This document shows positions 8,915 to 17,694 of a stretch of 64,000 bases of DNA, one piece after another; the stretch's first letter is position 1; each line of letters starts with the position of its first letter. The notes under the pieces are model-generated. The model did no database searches. It saw only the letters and a list, made by a program, of their open reading frames with translations, and was not told the origin of the DNA. Location: contig CAYFMT010000014.1 of NCBI GenBank assembly GCA_964344305.1, positions 1 to 64,000 of the forward strand. The letters run 5' to 3'. This DNA comes from JABMOV01 sp964344305 (GTDB lineage Bacteria; Fidelibacterota; Marinisomatia; Marinisomatales; JABMOV01). The position numbers and the translations under genes are program-made.

Positions 8915-10221
8915 AATTCCCTCCCAATGAGTTTTTCCAGTTTTAGTAAGGCTTTTCTATTGGTAATAACAGCCTGCTCACGGTCTAGTAAATAATCCAG
9001 ATACCTTTTCTGTGCATCGATAAGATTTAGAAAATCTGTCTTGTTTGAAATATAGGCTTTTTCTGTAGCCCTTAGTGACTCGATGCTTTTGGGTATGAGA
9101 CCTTTCTCATATAGATCAAGACTTCTTTCTGAATCTCTGAATTCGAAATAAGCCTGTTCAAATTCAGCGACCAATTGATTCTGAGTATTAACCCTGTTGT
9201 GGGTATATGCATTCACCTGCTTTACTGCTGACTCAACATGATTCCTGTTGTTTTTAAGCCAAATCGGAAGGCTAACACCAAGTTTGATAAGAAACGGATT
9301 TTTACCACTTTCAGGTACTTCCACGCCGTTGTTGAATTTTTTATTTGTAAAGATATAATCCATTCCAACGCTAAGGTCGGGATAATAGCTCAGCTTTGCT
9401 CTCTTCAATTTCGATTGGCTGTATTCGATTCCCAATGTGTGTGATAATAATACTGGATTGTTACGTTTTAGTTCTTGGAGCAAAGAATCCTTCGTCCATT
9501 CGAGCGAAGGAGTAATCAGTGAATCCGGTACCTGGATATAGGTAAAGGAAGTGTCATTCAGCAGTGTGGTTAATCTTGCTACCAATGGGGCCTGGTTATG
9601 CCTCAAAGTTTTTAGATTATTTTCAAGATGTATTATTTCAATTTGAGCCTTAATCAAGTCCGGGTGGTTTACTTGAGATGTCCTGTATTTGTTTTCTGTG
9701 ATCTCTAGCCAGCTATTAAGTAATCGTAAATTCTCTTCGGAAATGTGAATGGTTTTTATCAGATAGTAATAATCATAATAGGTCGACAGGACATCATGTC
9801 GCACCTGGTTTATGGTGTTAAAAAGCGTTTGTTCTGCTATACGAGCCTGAAGTGTTTGCATGGATTCTTCAGTTTTTAATTTCCCAAACCAGGGAACTGC
9901 CTGAGTAATACCAAACTTGAATTGTTGTGGTCCAACAGCCGTTTCAACCTCATTTATAAAATAGCCTAGTCCCAGTACGGGGTTTGGATACCCTTTTCTT
10001 ACTGCGATGTCATTGATTTCAGATTGCCACATCTCGTAGTCTCTGAGAATCATTGGGTTGCGTTGAATCGCAACCTTTACTATCTCTGTTTCCGATAGAT
10101 GGTCGGTGATAGGATTCTTTAATCTATGCGGATCCTCATTTGCAATAGCATGTGATAATTGGTTTGCCAACGTATTGCCATTCCATATGATAAATAAAAC
10201 AAATAGAAATACACTTCGCAT
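8911..10221 (-). CDS. TolC/CusC-family outer-membrane efflux protein
   Basis: Outer-membrane channel of the tripartite metal pump. It has the long alternating helical and beta segments of OEP-family proteins, with repeated architecture (FKFGITQAVPWFGK in the first half and FLIKLGVSLPIWLKN in the second). I place the start at the ATG at 10221 because the resulting product begins with a clean signal peptide (MRSVFLFVLFIIWNGNTLA). The frame is open to a GTG at 10305 and an ATG at 10296, and no start has a convincing Shine-Dalgarno sequence. The stop overlaps the cusB start. CusC proteins are usually lipoproteins; no lipobox is evident here. Confidence 0.93.
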   Translation of the reverse strand: MRSVFLFVLFIIWNGNTLANQLSHAIANEDPHRLKNPITDHLSETEIVKVAIQRNPMILRDYEMWQSEINDIAVRKGYPNPVLGLGYFINEVETAVGPQQFKFGITQAVPWFGKLKTEESMQTLQARIAEQTLFNTINQVRHDVLSTYYDYYYLIKTIHISEENLRLLNSWLEITENKYRTSQVNHPDLIKAQIEIIHLENNLKTLRHNQAPLVARLTTLLNDTSFTYIQVPDSLITPSLEWTKDSLLQELKRNNPVLLSHTLGIEYSQSKLKRAKLSYYPDLSVGMDYIFTNKKFNNGVEVPESGKNPFLIKLGVSLPIWLKNNRNHVESAVKQVNAYTHNRVNTQNQLVAEFEQAYFEFRDSERSLDLYEKGLIPKSIESLRATEKAYISNKTDFLNLIDAQKRYLDYLLDREQAVITNRKALLKLEKLIGREL

Positions 10222-10326
10222 TAGTGCTGTCAAGAATTGTATCAATGAACACTCCCTTATTGGTTTAAAAAATGAATTCTGAACGGATTTCCGCATCAGA
10301 AACACAAAATTGAAAATGGGAAGTGT

Positions 10327-10683
10327 CTAGATCAGGAGAGGTGGATTGTAGGGCGGGTGGTATTCCGGAGGTTTGGTTATGGTCAGTTTTACGAAAGATT
10401 CAGGTTCATCCTCTATATCGTGAGATGCAGCCACAAAATCATATTCATTGGAAAAATCCAATTGAAGGTTGAATTGGTGTATAGGAGCCACAACCAGTGG
10501 TAACATAAGAGTTACATTGCATTCACTCATGACAGGACTGCACGAATCCATTTGAGCCATGGAACACATTTCAACATCATTTGTGCAACAGCAGCAGCTG
10601 CATTCTTCAAATGACATCATGGGTGCAGCCATGGATAGAAGTATGACAAATACTGTCAAAATAGATATGCTTTGCCTTTTCAT
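10327..10683 (-). CDS. Small Cys/Met-rich secreted protein, first gene of copper operon
   Basis: 118 residues with a signal peptide (about 1-24) followed directly by a Cys/Met-rich stretch (EECSCCCCTNDVEMCSMAQ and further Cys residues to about residue 55). The remainder is acidic and ends in a Pro-rich tail (EYHPPYNPPLLI). No named family is recognised. The position as first gene of the copper operon and the thiol/thioether-rich segment suggest periplasmic metal binding or a sensing leader. The gene at 16278, at the head of the zinc locus, has a similar size, a signal peptide and a Pro-containing tail (RGPPASS), as in DUF2946-like proteins. Function is inferred only. Confidence 0.75.
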   Translation of the reverse strand: MKRQSISILTVFVILLSMAAPMMSFEECSCCCCTNDVEMCSMAQMDSCSPVMSECNVTLMLPLVVAPIHQFNLQLDFSNEYDFVAASHDIEDEPESFVKLTITKPPEYHPPYNPPLLI

Positions 10684-10728
10684 GAGTTGGATAATACAGA
10701 GTACCTTTTATGATTTCCAGTGAAAATA

Positions 10729-10758
10729 TGTATAACATTTTCAAAGACTTTTATACAA
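10729..10758 (-). promoter_or_regulatory. Possible promoter of the copper operon
   Basis: On the minus strand TTGTAT (plus 10753-10758) and TATACA (plus 10729-10734) are separated by 18 nt and lie about 45 nt upstream of the ATG at 10683. The match is fair but not exceptional, and no clear regulator palindrome was identified next to it. Confidence 0.35.
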
Positions 10759-10840
10759 GAATAGCAGATGGTTTGTAGCAACAGATCTGTTTGTTAAATC
10801 CCTATTCATAGATGAAAGCCAGAATAATAAAAGATACACA

Positions 10841-11075
10841 CCTCCCGACATGCAATGTGGGGACGCTCTGGCACAAGTTTAGCTACTGCCAGTGGGCGAT
10901 GGAAGGCTTTCCGTCTACGTTCTCTGAACTACGACGGACGGGAACTGCCGACCTTCCCGACATGTAATATCGGGACGCCCTGATACAAATATATTTACTA
11001 CCAGTGGGCGATGGCAGGCTTCCGTCTTCGCCCCGACACAGTCGGGGTCTTCGCCGGACAGGCTCCCCATCACAT
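10841..11075 (-). repeat. Degenerate tRNA-Val 3'-end copies interrupted by palindromes
   Basis: Downstream of tRNA-Val, two further copies of its 3' end (plus-strand GTGGGCGATGG) occur at 10892 and 11004, 112 bp apart and in the same orientation as the tRNA. The outer unit retains more T-arm sequence (GAACTGCCGACC at about 10942) but is split in the T-loop by a hairpin insert with arms CCGTC (10911-10915) and GACGG (10933-10937). The inner unit is split by a different hairpin: CCCCGAC (11031-11037) and GTCGGGG (11041-11047), perfect 7-bp stem, 3-nt loop. Each unit also carries a TCCCGA palindrome upstream (10843; and 10955-10960 with 10970-10975). No gene is seen in 10684-11102. The structure suggests att-site remnants or mobile palindromic elements. 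Confidence 0.7.
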
Positions 11076-11102
11076 CTATATAACTAGCTAATTATGAAAA
11101 CG

Positions 11103-11176
11103 TGGGCGATGGCAGGCTCGAACTGCCGACCTCTGCCGTGTGAAGACAGCGCTCTGACCAACTGAGCTAATCGCCC
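11103..11176 (-). tRNA. tRNA-Val(CAC)
   Basis: The 74-nt cloverleaf has acceptor stem GGGCGAT/ATCGCCC with discriminator A, D-arm GCTC...GAGC, anticodon stem CTGTC/GGCAG with loop TTCACAC (anticodon CAC, Val) and T-arm GGCAG-TTCGAGC-CTGCC. CCA is not encoded. It lies 67 nt downstream of the histidine kinase on the same strand. Confidence 0.93.
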
Positions 11177-11243
11177 AACAGAATAAAAATATTAAATGAT
11201 GAATTATAAATTACTGATTCATACAGTGATTTGGTTTTCATTT

Positions 11244-13865
11244 TCAATTGAATCGTAACAAAAACTCCGTACCTGATCCTTTTTTGCTTTTTACATCTAT
11301 GGAAACTTTGCACATATCCAGATATCGTTTGGTCAGTGCTAAACCCAATCCAGCTCCCTGGTATTTCCGCGTAAACCCTACACTTTCCTGAGAGAAGTAA
11401 TCGTATAATTGTCCCTGGTATTTATCACTCATTCCAATGCCCGTATCTTTTATGGATAAAGCCAGGTTGCCCTCTTCCCTGAAAATGCATAAGCGGACAC
11501 CTCCTGACTGAGTATACTTGATGGCATTTTCAAGCAGATTGGATAAGGATTGCTGAATACAGTATTTATCTGCATGGATAGTTGTATTCTGTTCTGTGGT
11601 TTCATATTCCAATGATAGACCCTTCTCTCGGGCTTGAGGCTTAAACTCATCTACAATGAACTGTGTAATCTCAGAAAGATTGATGGGCTCCTCCAGAATG
11701 TCAAAGCTTTTAGCCTCCATTTGTGATATATCCAGAACCCCATGTATTGTTTTTAATAGCCTGTCCGTACTGTTTTGAATAATATTAAAAAAATGTTTCT
11801 CTTCTTCCCCAATCACGTCACCTAATTGGGCTTGAATCAATTCGTTATATCCCACAATAGCATTCAGCGGGGTTCGAATCTCATGAGACATATTCGCCAG
11901 AAACAGGGTTTTGATTTTTTCGGATTGCTTCGATGCTTCATACAATCTGGCATTTTGAATGGCGGCTGCACTGATATCAGACAGGTTCTCAAGAAACTCC
12001 AGATCTTCCGGTTGAAACTCATCAAACCCCAGTTTACTTACCGTCATGACACCAAGGATATTGTTGTCGATTTTTAATGGTGCACACATCAGTGATTCAG
12101 GTTCATAGGGTGTACCTTTTACATGCTTGCCGGTATCCAATAAATCGATTCGGTTTACAATTCTTGCTTTCCCGGATTGTGTCACATCGCCTGAAATGCC
12201 TTCTCCCATGGATAGTGTAATTGCCATGATTTCCTTATTGTAGGGGCCAATATTGAATCTGGGTTTCAATCTATTTTCCTTTTCATCAACAAGGAAAATG
12301 GTTACATCTGACGCATCAAATATATCTATTGAGAGATTCACGCATTGTTCTATAGTGGTTAAAAAATCCAAACTGCTGGTCAACGTCCGACTGGCAGAAT
12401 TGATACCTTTGATTCGATGATAATACGCCTGCAGCTTTTTATCATCCTCCACCTGCCGGGTAACATCCTGTACTGTACCAATGGATCGAATGGCCGTACC
12501 GTCATTGTCATAATATGTTTCACACTTTTCATTTACAAACTTAATGGTGCCATTATCCAAAACGATTCGGTGATCAATATCATAGGGCTTTTTTTCTTTC
12601 ACCGATCGGGTATAAGCCTTATCGACAAACTCCCGATCCTCTGGATGCACGTGGTTTATAAATGATTGATATGTACTTTCAAACTGATTTTGATCTACTT
12701 CAAAGATTTCGAAAATTTCGTCTGACCACATAAGTTCGTTTGTTTGAATATCAAATTCCCATGAACCAATTTTCGCAACTGCCTGTGCCTCTTTGAGTCT
12801 AGATTCACTTTGGGATAGTTTTTGTGTAATCTTTTTCATTGGTGTTATATCGTAAAAGAGAACCAGCTTGCCTGTAAACTGATTGGTACCAGTATACAGG
12901 TTGGTAATTTGGACCTCAAAACACCTGACATCATGTTCACCATGAATATCAATCTGGGAATGGGAATCTTCATTTTGCTGCATTAATGAAACCAATTCAT
13001 CCTGGTCATGGAATACCATGTCTACCCGACGGTTTAATACTTCTTTTTTCCTTAAACCGAATATGTCAACCAGGCGTTGATTCACATCAACAATATTTCC
13101 TTCAACATCTGAAATCAATATTGCCTCTTTCATGATACTTGTCACTTGATGTCGGGCAATTGGCAATACGCGAAGTAACTGAAACCTTGAAATTCCAACT
13201 AATAAAAATAGGCCTGATACAATGAAGGTGATAGGGGTCCATTCCAGCCCGGGAACCGGATTGAAATCAAACACATAGATAATGTTTCCTGCAAAGGGGA
13301 ACAATCCTCCCAAAATGATTAGAATGGCTTTTGGTCTGTTTATTCCCGGATTCTTGCCAATGGAATAAACAAGTATCAGGACCCCGCCAATTAGCATGGA
13401 ATAGGCATAGATGGTGTAAATCCAAAACAGGGGTCCATGTGAGTACATACCAATATTGTGTTCTGAAATGGAGACATGGGTATAATACAGGTGGTGCCAG
13501 TCGTTGGTAATGACGATGAGAAAGGTCACGACGGGTATAACAGACAACCACAGGAAAATGTTTGGCTTCAGGTACTTTTCATGTTGACCATAGCATAGCG
13601 CAAACAGGAGATACAGTAAAGGAACACTTGCAATACCAAGATAGGAAACATTCGTCCAAAAAAGTTTTAGGGCTACCGTTGTAGCTGCGGCTTCAAACGC
13701 GGCAGCAAGTGTCCAGATAACAACAGCGGTTTCCAGGTGAAACAAGGCCCTGGCAATGGACGTACTCCGATGAACCCACGCCTGTATAACAATATGAATA
13801 CCAACAAGAGTGGATCCAAAAAGTATCCAACTAAGGAAAGTGAATTGATAATTAAATTCCATCAT
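11244..13865 (-). CDS. Membrane sensor histidine kinase (7TM-PAS-PAS-GAF-HisKA-HATPase)
   Basis: 873 residues. The N-terminal ~235 residues hold seven hydrophobic segments typical of the histidine-kinase N-terminal 7TM region. PAS domains follow at about 240-355 and 365-480 (the second with the PAS_3-like pattern GSWEFDIQTNELMWSDE), then a GAF domain at about 500-645. The dimerisation domain has the phospho-acceptor His near residue 660 in ANMSHEIRTPLNAIVGY. The ATPase domain shows the N-box NLLENAIKYT, G1 DTGIGM and G2 GAGLGLALTKR. There is no receiver domain and no response regulator nearby, so it is an orphan kinase. The start is one of two consecutive ATGs (13865 or 13862) behind AGGGA. 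The signal sensed cannot be deduced. Confidence 0.96.
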   Translation of the reverse strand: MMEFNYQFTFLSWILFGSTLVGIHIVIQAWVHRSTSIARALFHLETAVVIWTLAAAFEAAATTVALKLFWTNVSYLGIASVPLLYLLFALCYGQHEKYLKPNIFLWLSVIPVVTFLIVITNDWHHLYYTHVSISEHNIGMYSHGPLFWIYTIYAYSMLIGGVLILVYSIGKNPGINRPKAILIILGGLFPFAGNIIYVFDFNPVPGLEWTPITFIVSGLFLLVGISRFQLLRVLPIARHQVTSIMKEAILISDVEGNIVDVNQRLVDIFGLRKKEVLNRRVDMVFHDQDELVSLMQQNEDSHSQIDIHGEHDVRCFEVQITNLYTGTNQFTGKLVLFYDITPMKKITQKLSQSESRLKEAQAVAKIGSWEFDIQTNELMWSDEIFEIFEVDQNQFESTYQSFINHVHPEDREFVDKAYTRSVKEKKPYDIDHRIVLDNGTIKFVNEKCETYYDNDGTAIRSIGTVQDVTRQVEDDKKLQAYYHRIKGINSASRTLTSSLDFLTTIEQCVNLSIDIFDASDVTIFLVDEKENRLKPRFNIGPYNKEIMAITLSMGEGISGDVTQSGKARIVNRIDLLDTGKHVKGTPYEPESLMCAPLKIDNNILGVMTVSKLGFDEFQPEDLEFLENLSDISAAAIQNARLYEASKQSEKIKTLFLANMSHEIRTPLNAIVGYNELIQAQLGDVIGEEEKHFFNIIQNSTDRLLKTIHGVLDISQMEAKSFDILEEPINLSEITQFIVDEFKPQAREKGLSLEYETTEQNTTIHADKYCIQQSLSNLLENAIKYTQSGGVRLCIFREEGNLALSIKDTGIGMSDKYQGQLYDYFSQESVGFTRKYQGAGLGLALTKRYLDMCKVSIDVKSKKGSGTEFLLRFN

Positions 13866-14077
13866 TTCCCTGTCTCTTGGTGTTAGAAGAGTAAATGGAA
13901 TGTATTGGTTATATCCATAAGCCGCAATACAATATTACAATTGATATTGATCAGCAACACTTCACCTCATTCAGCTATTGTAATCAATGTGGAATGACTA
14001 GGCAGAGAAAAACTTGATCGTTGATTTCAACCCTAACCCACGAGCAATTTTACAGTTCAATTTTTAAGGTCTACACC

Positions 14078-14407
14078 ATGAATGAATCAAAAGGAACATC
14101 CATAAGCTTAATAGAAGTTGTAAATGACTTTCTCCTCATTGCCTGGAATACTGGGGAAGAAAGCACCTTGTCACTGAAAGCGCTTCGGGATAACTGTCCC
14201 TGTGCCGGCTGCTCAGGAGAAGTGGATGCGCTTGGCAATATTTATATTGGACCACAGCGGGAATCAAGGAAAGAAAACTATATCCTTAACCGAGTGGATC
14301 AAGTGGGTCATTATGCCATCAAGCCTGTGTGGCAGGATGGTCACGATGACGGTCTATTTACTTATGACCTGCTAAGAAAAATTGCCAATTATGGTGCTGA
14401 GGAATAA
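14078..14407 (+). CDS. DUF971 (GBBH-like N-terminal domain) protein
   Basis: A 109-residue cytoplasmic protein matching the DUF971/gamma-butyrobetaine-hydroxylase N-terminal-like fold. Diagnostic features are LKALRDNCPCAGC followed by the Tyr/Val-rich segment VGHYAIKPVWQDGHDDGLFTY. Standalone DUF971 proteins are often associated with Fe-S or metal handling, but the role is not established. The ATG at 14078 is preferred, with AAGGT 7 nt upstream; an in-frame TTG at 14021 would add 19 residues without domain support. It is convergent with the sulfate activation gene, with 26 nt between the stops and no obvious terminator. Confidence 0.88.
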   Translation: MNESKGTSISLIEVVNDFLLIAWNTGEESTLSLKALRDNCPCAGCSGEVDALGNIYIGPQRESRKENYILNRVDQVGHYAIKPVWQDGHDDGLFTYDLLRKIANYGAEE

Positions 14408-14433
14408 GGAGATTGTTGCCCGAAAAATTTTCC

Positions 14434-16146
14434 TTATAGGTACCCTAACTGTTCAATCTTAAGCAAAATATCCTGTACAAGAATTTCCGGGTCCGTACCG
14501 GATGAGTTGATAACAATTTCTGCATTCTCCGGTCCCTCATAAGGATCGCTGATACCTGTGAACTCCTTTATAATTCCCTGCCGTGCTTTGGCATAAAGTC
14601 CTTTTACATCGCGTTCTTCACACACGGATAGCGGCGTATCCACAAACACTTCAATATACCCACCGAGTTCTGAAATCATCTCTCGGTTGAAACGGCGATC
14701 TTCACGGTACGGTGCAATGGGGGCACACACGGCAATACCACCATTTTTAGTGATCTCACTGGCCACATAACCAATCCGGCGTATATTCAAAGATCTGTGC
14801 TCCTTAGAAAATCCCAACTCGCTGGATAAATGGGTTCGTACCACATCGCCATCCAATAATGTGACAGGTCGACGTCCATCTTCCATGAGTTTTACCATTA
14901 GTCCATTGGCAATGGTAGATTTCCCGCTGCCGGATAATCCTGTGAAAAACACCGTAAATCCCCGTTCATTTAGAGGGGGTTGGGAAAATCTCAATTCCTG
15001 AACGACTTCGGGATAGGAAAACCACTCCGGGATCTCTAGCCCCTTGTCCAGTCTTCGACGAAGCTCGGTTCCTGAAATACTAAGCGTTCTTGCACCATCA
15101 GGAACATCATCCACTGCACGGTATTCTGCCCTGTCTTCTACATACACCATCCGTTTGAATGGAACCATTTTAATGCCAAGTTCTTCTTCGTGTTGCTTTA
15201 GCAAATCCTGTGCGTCATAGGGTCCATAAAATGGGTTGCCAGAACTATCCTCGCCAGGACCGGCATGATCCCTGCCAACTATTAAGTAATTGCAGCCATA
15301 ATTCTTCCGGATAATGGCATGCCACATGGCTTCCCTGGGACCTCCCATTCTCATGGCCAGAGGTAACAGGCTCAAACTTGCCGTACCAGTTGGATACTTA
15401 TTCAATACCTGGTTATAGCAGCGGACACGTGTGTAATGATTCACATCTCCCGGTTTTGTAAGTCCCACAACGGGATGAATGAGCACATTTGCTTCCAGTT
15501 CCCTGGCGGCAAGCAGCGTCAATTCAACGTGTGCCCGGTGCATGGGATTTCTTGTCTGGAATGCCACAATCCGATCCCAGCCATGTTTTTTAAACTGATC
15601 CCGCAGTTCGGTAGGAGAATGTCTGAGGAGTTGATAATCATAATGTTTTGGGATAGTCAATCCTTCCAGAGATCCACCCACATACACTGGATTTGAATAA
15701 TTCAGCAGGTAGTTCACTGCTAGATGCAACTCATCAGTTGACCCAAACACTTTCCTTGCCTCATCCTTCAGGTCCGGATTCCATTTATCCTCGATGATGA
15801 GGACAGCAATGGCAAATCCTTCCTTGTCCCTTAAAACAAGTTTATCTCCGATTTCGCATTGATCTGCCAGGGATTGGGAGATGTCCAGCGTTACGGGTAT
15901 GGGCCATAAGACACCATTCGAAAGACGCATGGTGTTTACAACGGAATCGTAATCCGTTTTGTTTAAAAATCCTTTTAAGGGTGAAAACCCACCATTGAGA
16001 AGCAATTCGAGGTCACAAATTTGACGATCATTCAGCGTCCAGGACCGGTAATCAATACTTTCCTTTTTTATTTCTTCTGCGCGATCTTCAGAGACGAGAA
16101 GATTGACCAGTGCACCACCATGAGGTGCGATTAAATCAGAAGACAC
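14434..16146 (-). CDS. sat: Bifunctional ATP sulfurylase / APS kinase
   Basis: A 570-residue fusion catalysing ATP + sulfate to APS and then APS to PAPS. The N-terminal PUA-like domain and sulfurylase core carry the adenylyl-transfer motif QTRNPMHRAH (about residue 195) and GRDHAGPG (about 290). The C-terminal kinase (from about residue 390) has the P-loop GLSGSGKST, the DGD motif in LLDGDVVRTHLSSELGFS and the lid segment. Both active sites appear intact. No sulfate transporter, PAPS reductase or sulfotransferase gene is adjacent, so the fate of PAPS (assimilation or sulfation) is open. Confidence 0.97.
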   Translation of the reverse strand: MSSDLIAPHGGALVNLLVSEDRAEEIKKESIDYRSWTLNDRQICDLELLLNGGFSPLKGFLNKTDYDSVVNTMRLSNGVLWPIPVTLDISQSLADQCEIGDKLVLRDKEGFAIAVLIIEDKWNPDLKDEARKVFGSTDELHLAVNYLLNYSNPVYVGGSLEGLTIPKHYDYQLLRHSPTELRDQFKKHGWDRIVAFQTRNPMHRAHVELTLLAARELEANVLIHPVVGLTKPGDVNHYTRVRCYNQVLNKYPTGTASLSLLPLAMRMGGPREAMWHAIIRKNYGCNYLIVGRDHAGPGEDSSGNPFYGPYDAQDLLKQHEEELGIKMVPFKRMVYVEDRAEYRAVDDVPDGARTLSISGTELRRRLDKGLEIPEWFSYPEVVQELRFSQPPLNERGFTVFFTGLSGSGKSTIANGLMVKLMEDGRRPVTLLDGDVVRTHLSSELGFSKEHRSLNIRRIGYVASEITKNGGIAVCAPIAPYREDRRFNREMISELGGYIEVFVDTPLSVCEERDVKGLYAKARQGIIKEFTGISDPYEGPENAEIVINSSGTDPEILVQDILLKIEQLGYL

Positions 16147-16277
16147 AATGCCCCCCTTTCATAAAACAATTAGTTTGGGAAAAATAGCCGGGAAATCTAC
16201 AGGATTTTTCTTCCGGGATAACAGAGTTTCCTCACTTGATTGAATGGAGATTAATCCTGTATTTTAATGATTCTGTT

Positions 16278-16616
16278 ATGAACATGAAAAAACAGTTTAC
16301 CCTGTCGTTGATTCTGTGGATGTTTGCCCTCACAGTCTTCTCCACAAGTCACATGGGAATAGCACACCACTATGCCGGTCCAATAAGAGCGGGATTGCAC
16401 CAATTTCAATCCCATGAGGACCCCAATGAAAGTGACCCTTCCGTCTGTGATTGGAAATACGCAACACGACTTCTTGTCTCAGACCAGATAATCCACATTT
16501 TTTCTCATATAGAAACCAACAAAATCTTCACACTTACTCCCGATGTTTCATGTCCATGTTTGCATCAGGAGTCCTATGTTTCATTAAGGGGGCCACCTGC
16601 TTCATCTATGATTTGA
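16278..16616 (+). CDS. Small secreted protein at head of zinc locus
   Basis: 112 residues. A signal peptide (about 1-24, MNMKKQFTLSLILWMFALT) is followed by a His-containing region (HHYAGPIRAGLHQFQSHED), three Cys residues and the tail LRGPPASS. The Pro-containing tail and size resemble DUF2946-like small proteins found ahead of metal-related outer-membrane genes. The ATG at 16278 was chosen over an upstream TTG (16236) and a nearby ATG (16284). It is 29 nt upstream of the His-rich outer-membrane protein gene. Its function is unknown; a metal-related role is inferred from context. Confidence 0.6.
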   Translation: MNMKKQFTLSLILWMFALTVFSTSHMGIAHHYAGPIRAGLHQFQSHEDPNESDPSVCDWKYATRLLVSDQIIHIFSHIETNKIFTLTPDVSCPCLHQESYVSLRGPPASSMI

Positions 16617-16645
16617 CAACGTTAACAAACATAAATGGAGTAGAA

Positions 16646-17686
16646 ATGAAAAAAAGTATTTTAGTATCCCTGTTTATCCAACTGGGAATTGCACAAACCA
16701 CCAACAATCCCGATTTCAGTATTATCGGTGACCTTCTTGTCAATTATGAAGATGAAACCACCAGCTTGAGTCATTCCGGAGTCGAACTGGCATTTCAGGA
16801 ATATGTAAACCCATTTGCCAGGGCCGATGCCTACTTACACCTTCACGAGGGTCATGGTCTTGAACTGGAAGAAGCCTATCTATCTTTAGAGCGTGGGCTG
16901 CCCTTTAGCCTCGGCATGCGAACCGGTGTTTTTCGTCCCGATTTTGGGAAAATCAACAAAGAACATGCCCACACGTACTATTTCATCCATGCGCCTAAAA
17001 GCACAGAGGTTCTGTTGGGAGAAGAAAACTGGTCATCTACAGGTGCGGAACTCAATCTATTGTTGCCATTTCCTTGGTACAGCAGTTTGTCTGTATCCTA
17101 CATGCAGGAAGGCATAAATCCCCACAGTCACTCACATGATCATGGAGAAGAAGAAGAGCATGAAGAAGAGGATGTCGATGTGTCTCCAGCCCTTTCAAGT
17201 CGGATATCTTCATTTCTGGATTTAAATACAGTTACGCATCTGGAATCAGGATTCAGTTATTATAAAACAACAGATGAAGGCTCTCATCCCACCTTTGCTC
17301 TGGATTCGAAGCTTAAATGGCGGCCGGATACTTACCGATCATTGACCATACAGGGCGAACTTTTTTCTTCGGTTCATGAAGAACATGAGGAAGAGGAGGA
17401 AGGTGAACATCATGATGAAGTCCATCGCAATCTTTCAGGATATGTATGGACTAATGCCCAGTTTCAAAAACACTGGAATGCAGGATTTATCCTCGACTAT
17501 ATAAAGGATTTGGATGAAGAAACTTATCTGGGAACAGGGTTTTTCATTGGGTTCAGCCCGGTAGAAGAATCTTCAGTTTATCGGGTCTATCTGAATCGGA
17601 GCATTCATGGTGATGAAGATCCAGTGTTTAGTGTAACGGGACAGATCATCTGGTCTCTTGGGCCTCATAAACCACACACATTTTAG
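16646..17686 (+). CDS. Outer-membrane barrel protein with His/Glu-rich loops
   Basis: 346 residues with a signal peptide (about 1-17, ending near GIAQ). The body is made of alternating amphipathic strands typical of a porin-like barrel, ending in an aromatic residue (HKPHTF). Two low-complexity loops are rich in His, Glu and Asp (HSHSHDHGEEEEHEEED near residue 160 and HEEHEEEEEGEHHDE near 245), well suited to bind zinc or similar ions. The ATG at 16646 follows GGAG by 5 nt; the frame extends upstream but overlaps the preceding gene. It directly precedes znuA and so is probably the outer-membrane entry route of the metal-uptake system. No exact family is recognised. Confidence 0.85.
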   Translation: MKKSILVSLFIQLGIAQTTNNPDFSIIGDLLVNYEDETTSLSHSGVELAFQEYVNPFARADAYLHLHEGHGLELEEAYLSLERGLPFSLGMRTGVFRPDFGKINKEHAHTYYFIHAPKSTEVLLGEENWSSTGAELNLLLPFPWYSSLSVSYMQEGINPHSHSHDHGEEEEHEEEDVDVSPALSSRISSFLDLNTVTHLESGFSYYKTTDEGSHPTFALDSKLKWRPDTYRSLTIQGELFSSVHEEHEEEEEGEHHDEVHRNLSGYVWTNAQFQKHWNAGFILDYIKDLDEETYLGTGFFIGFSPVEESSVYRVYLNRSIHGDEDPVFSVTGQIIWSLGPHKPHTF

Positions 17687-17694
17687 GAGGCATC

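Noticed and set aside
10841..11075. Repeats beside tRNA-Val as a CRISPR array
   Set aside because: Units are only two or three, spacing is uneven, repeats are tRNA-derived and no cas genes are present.
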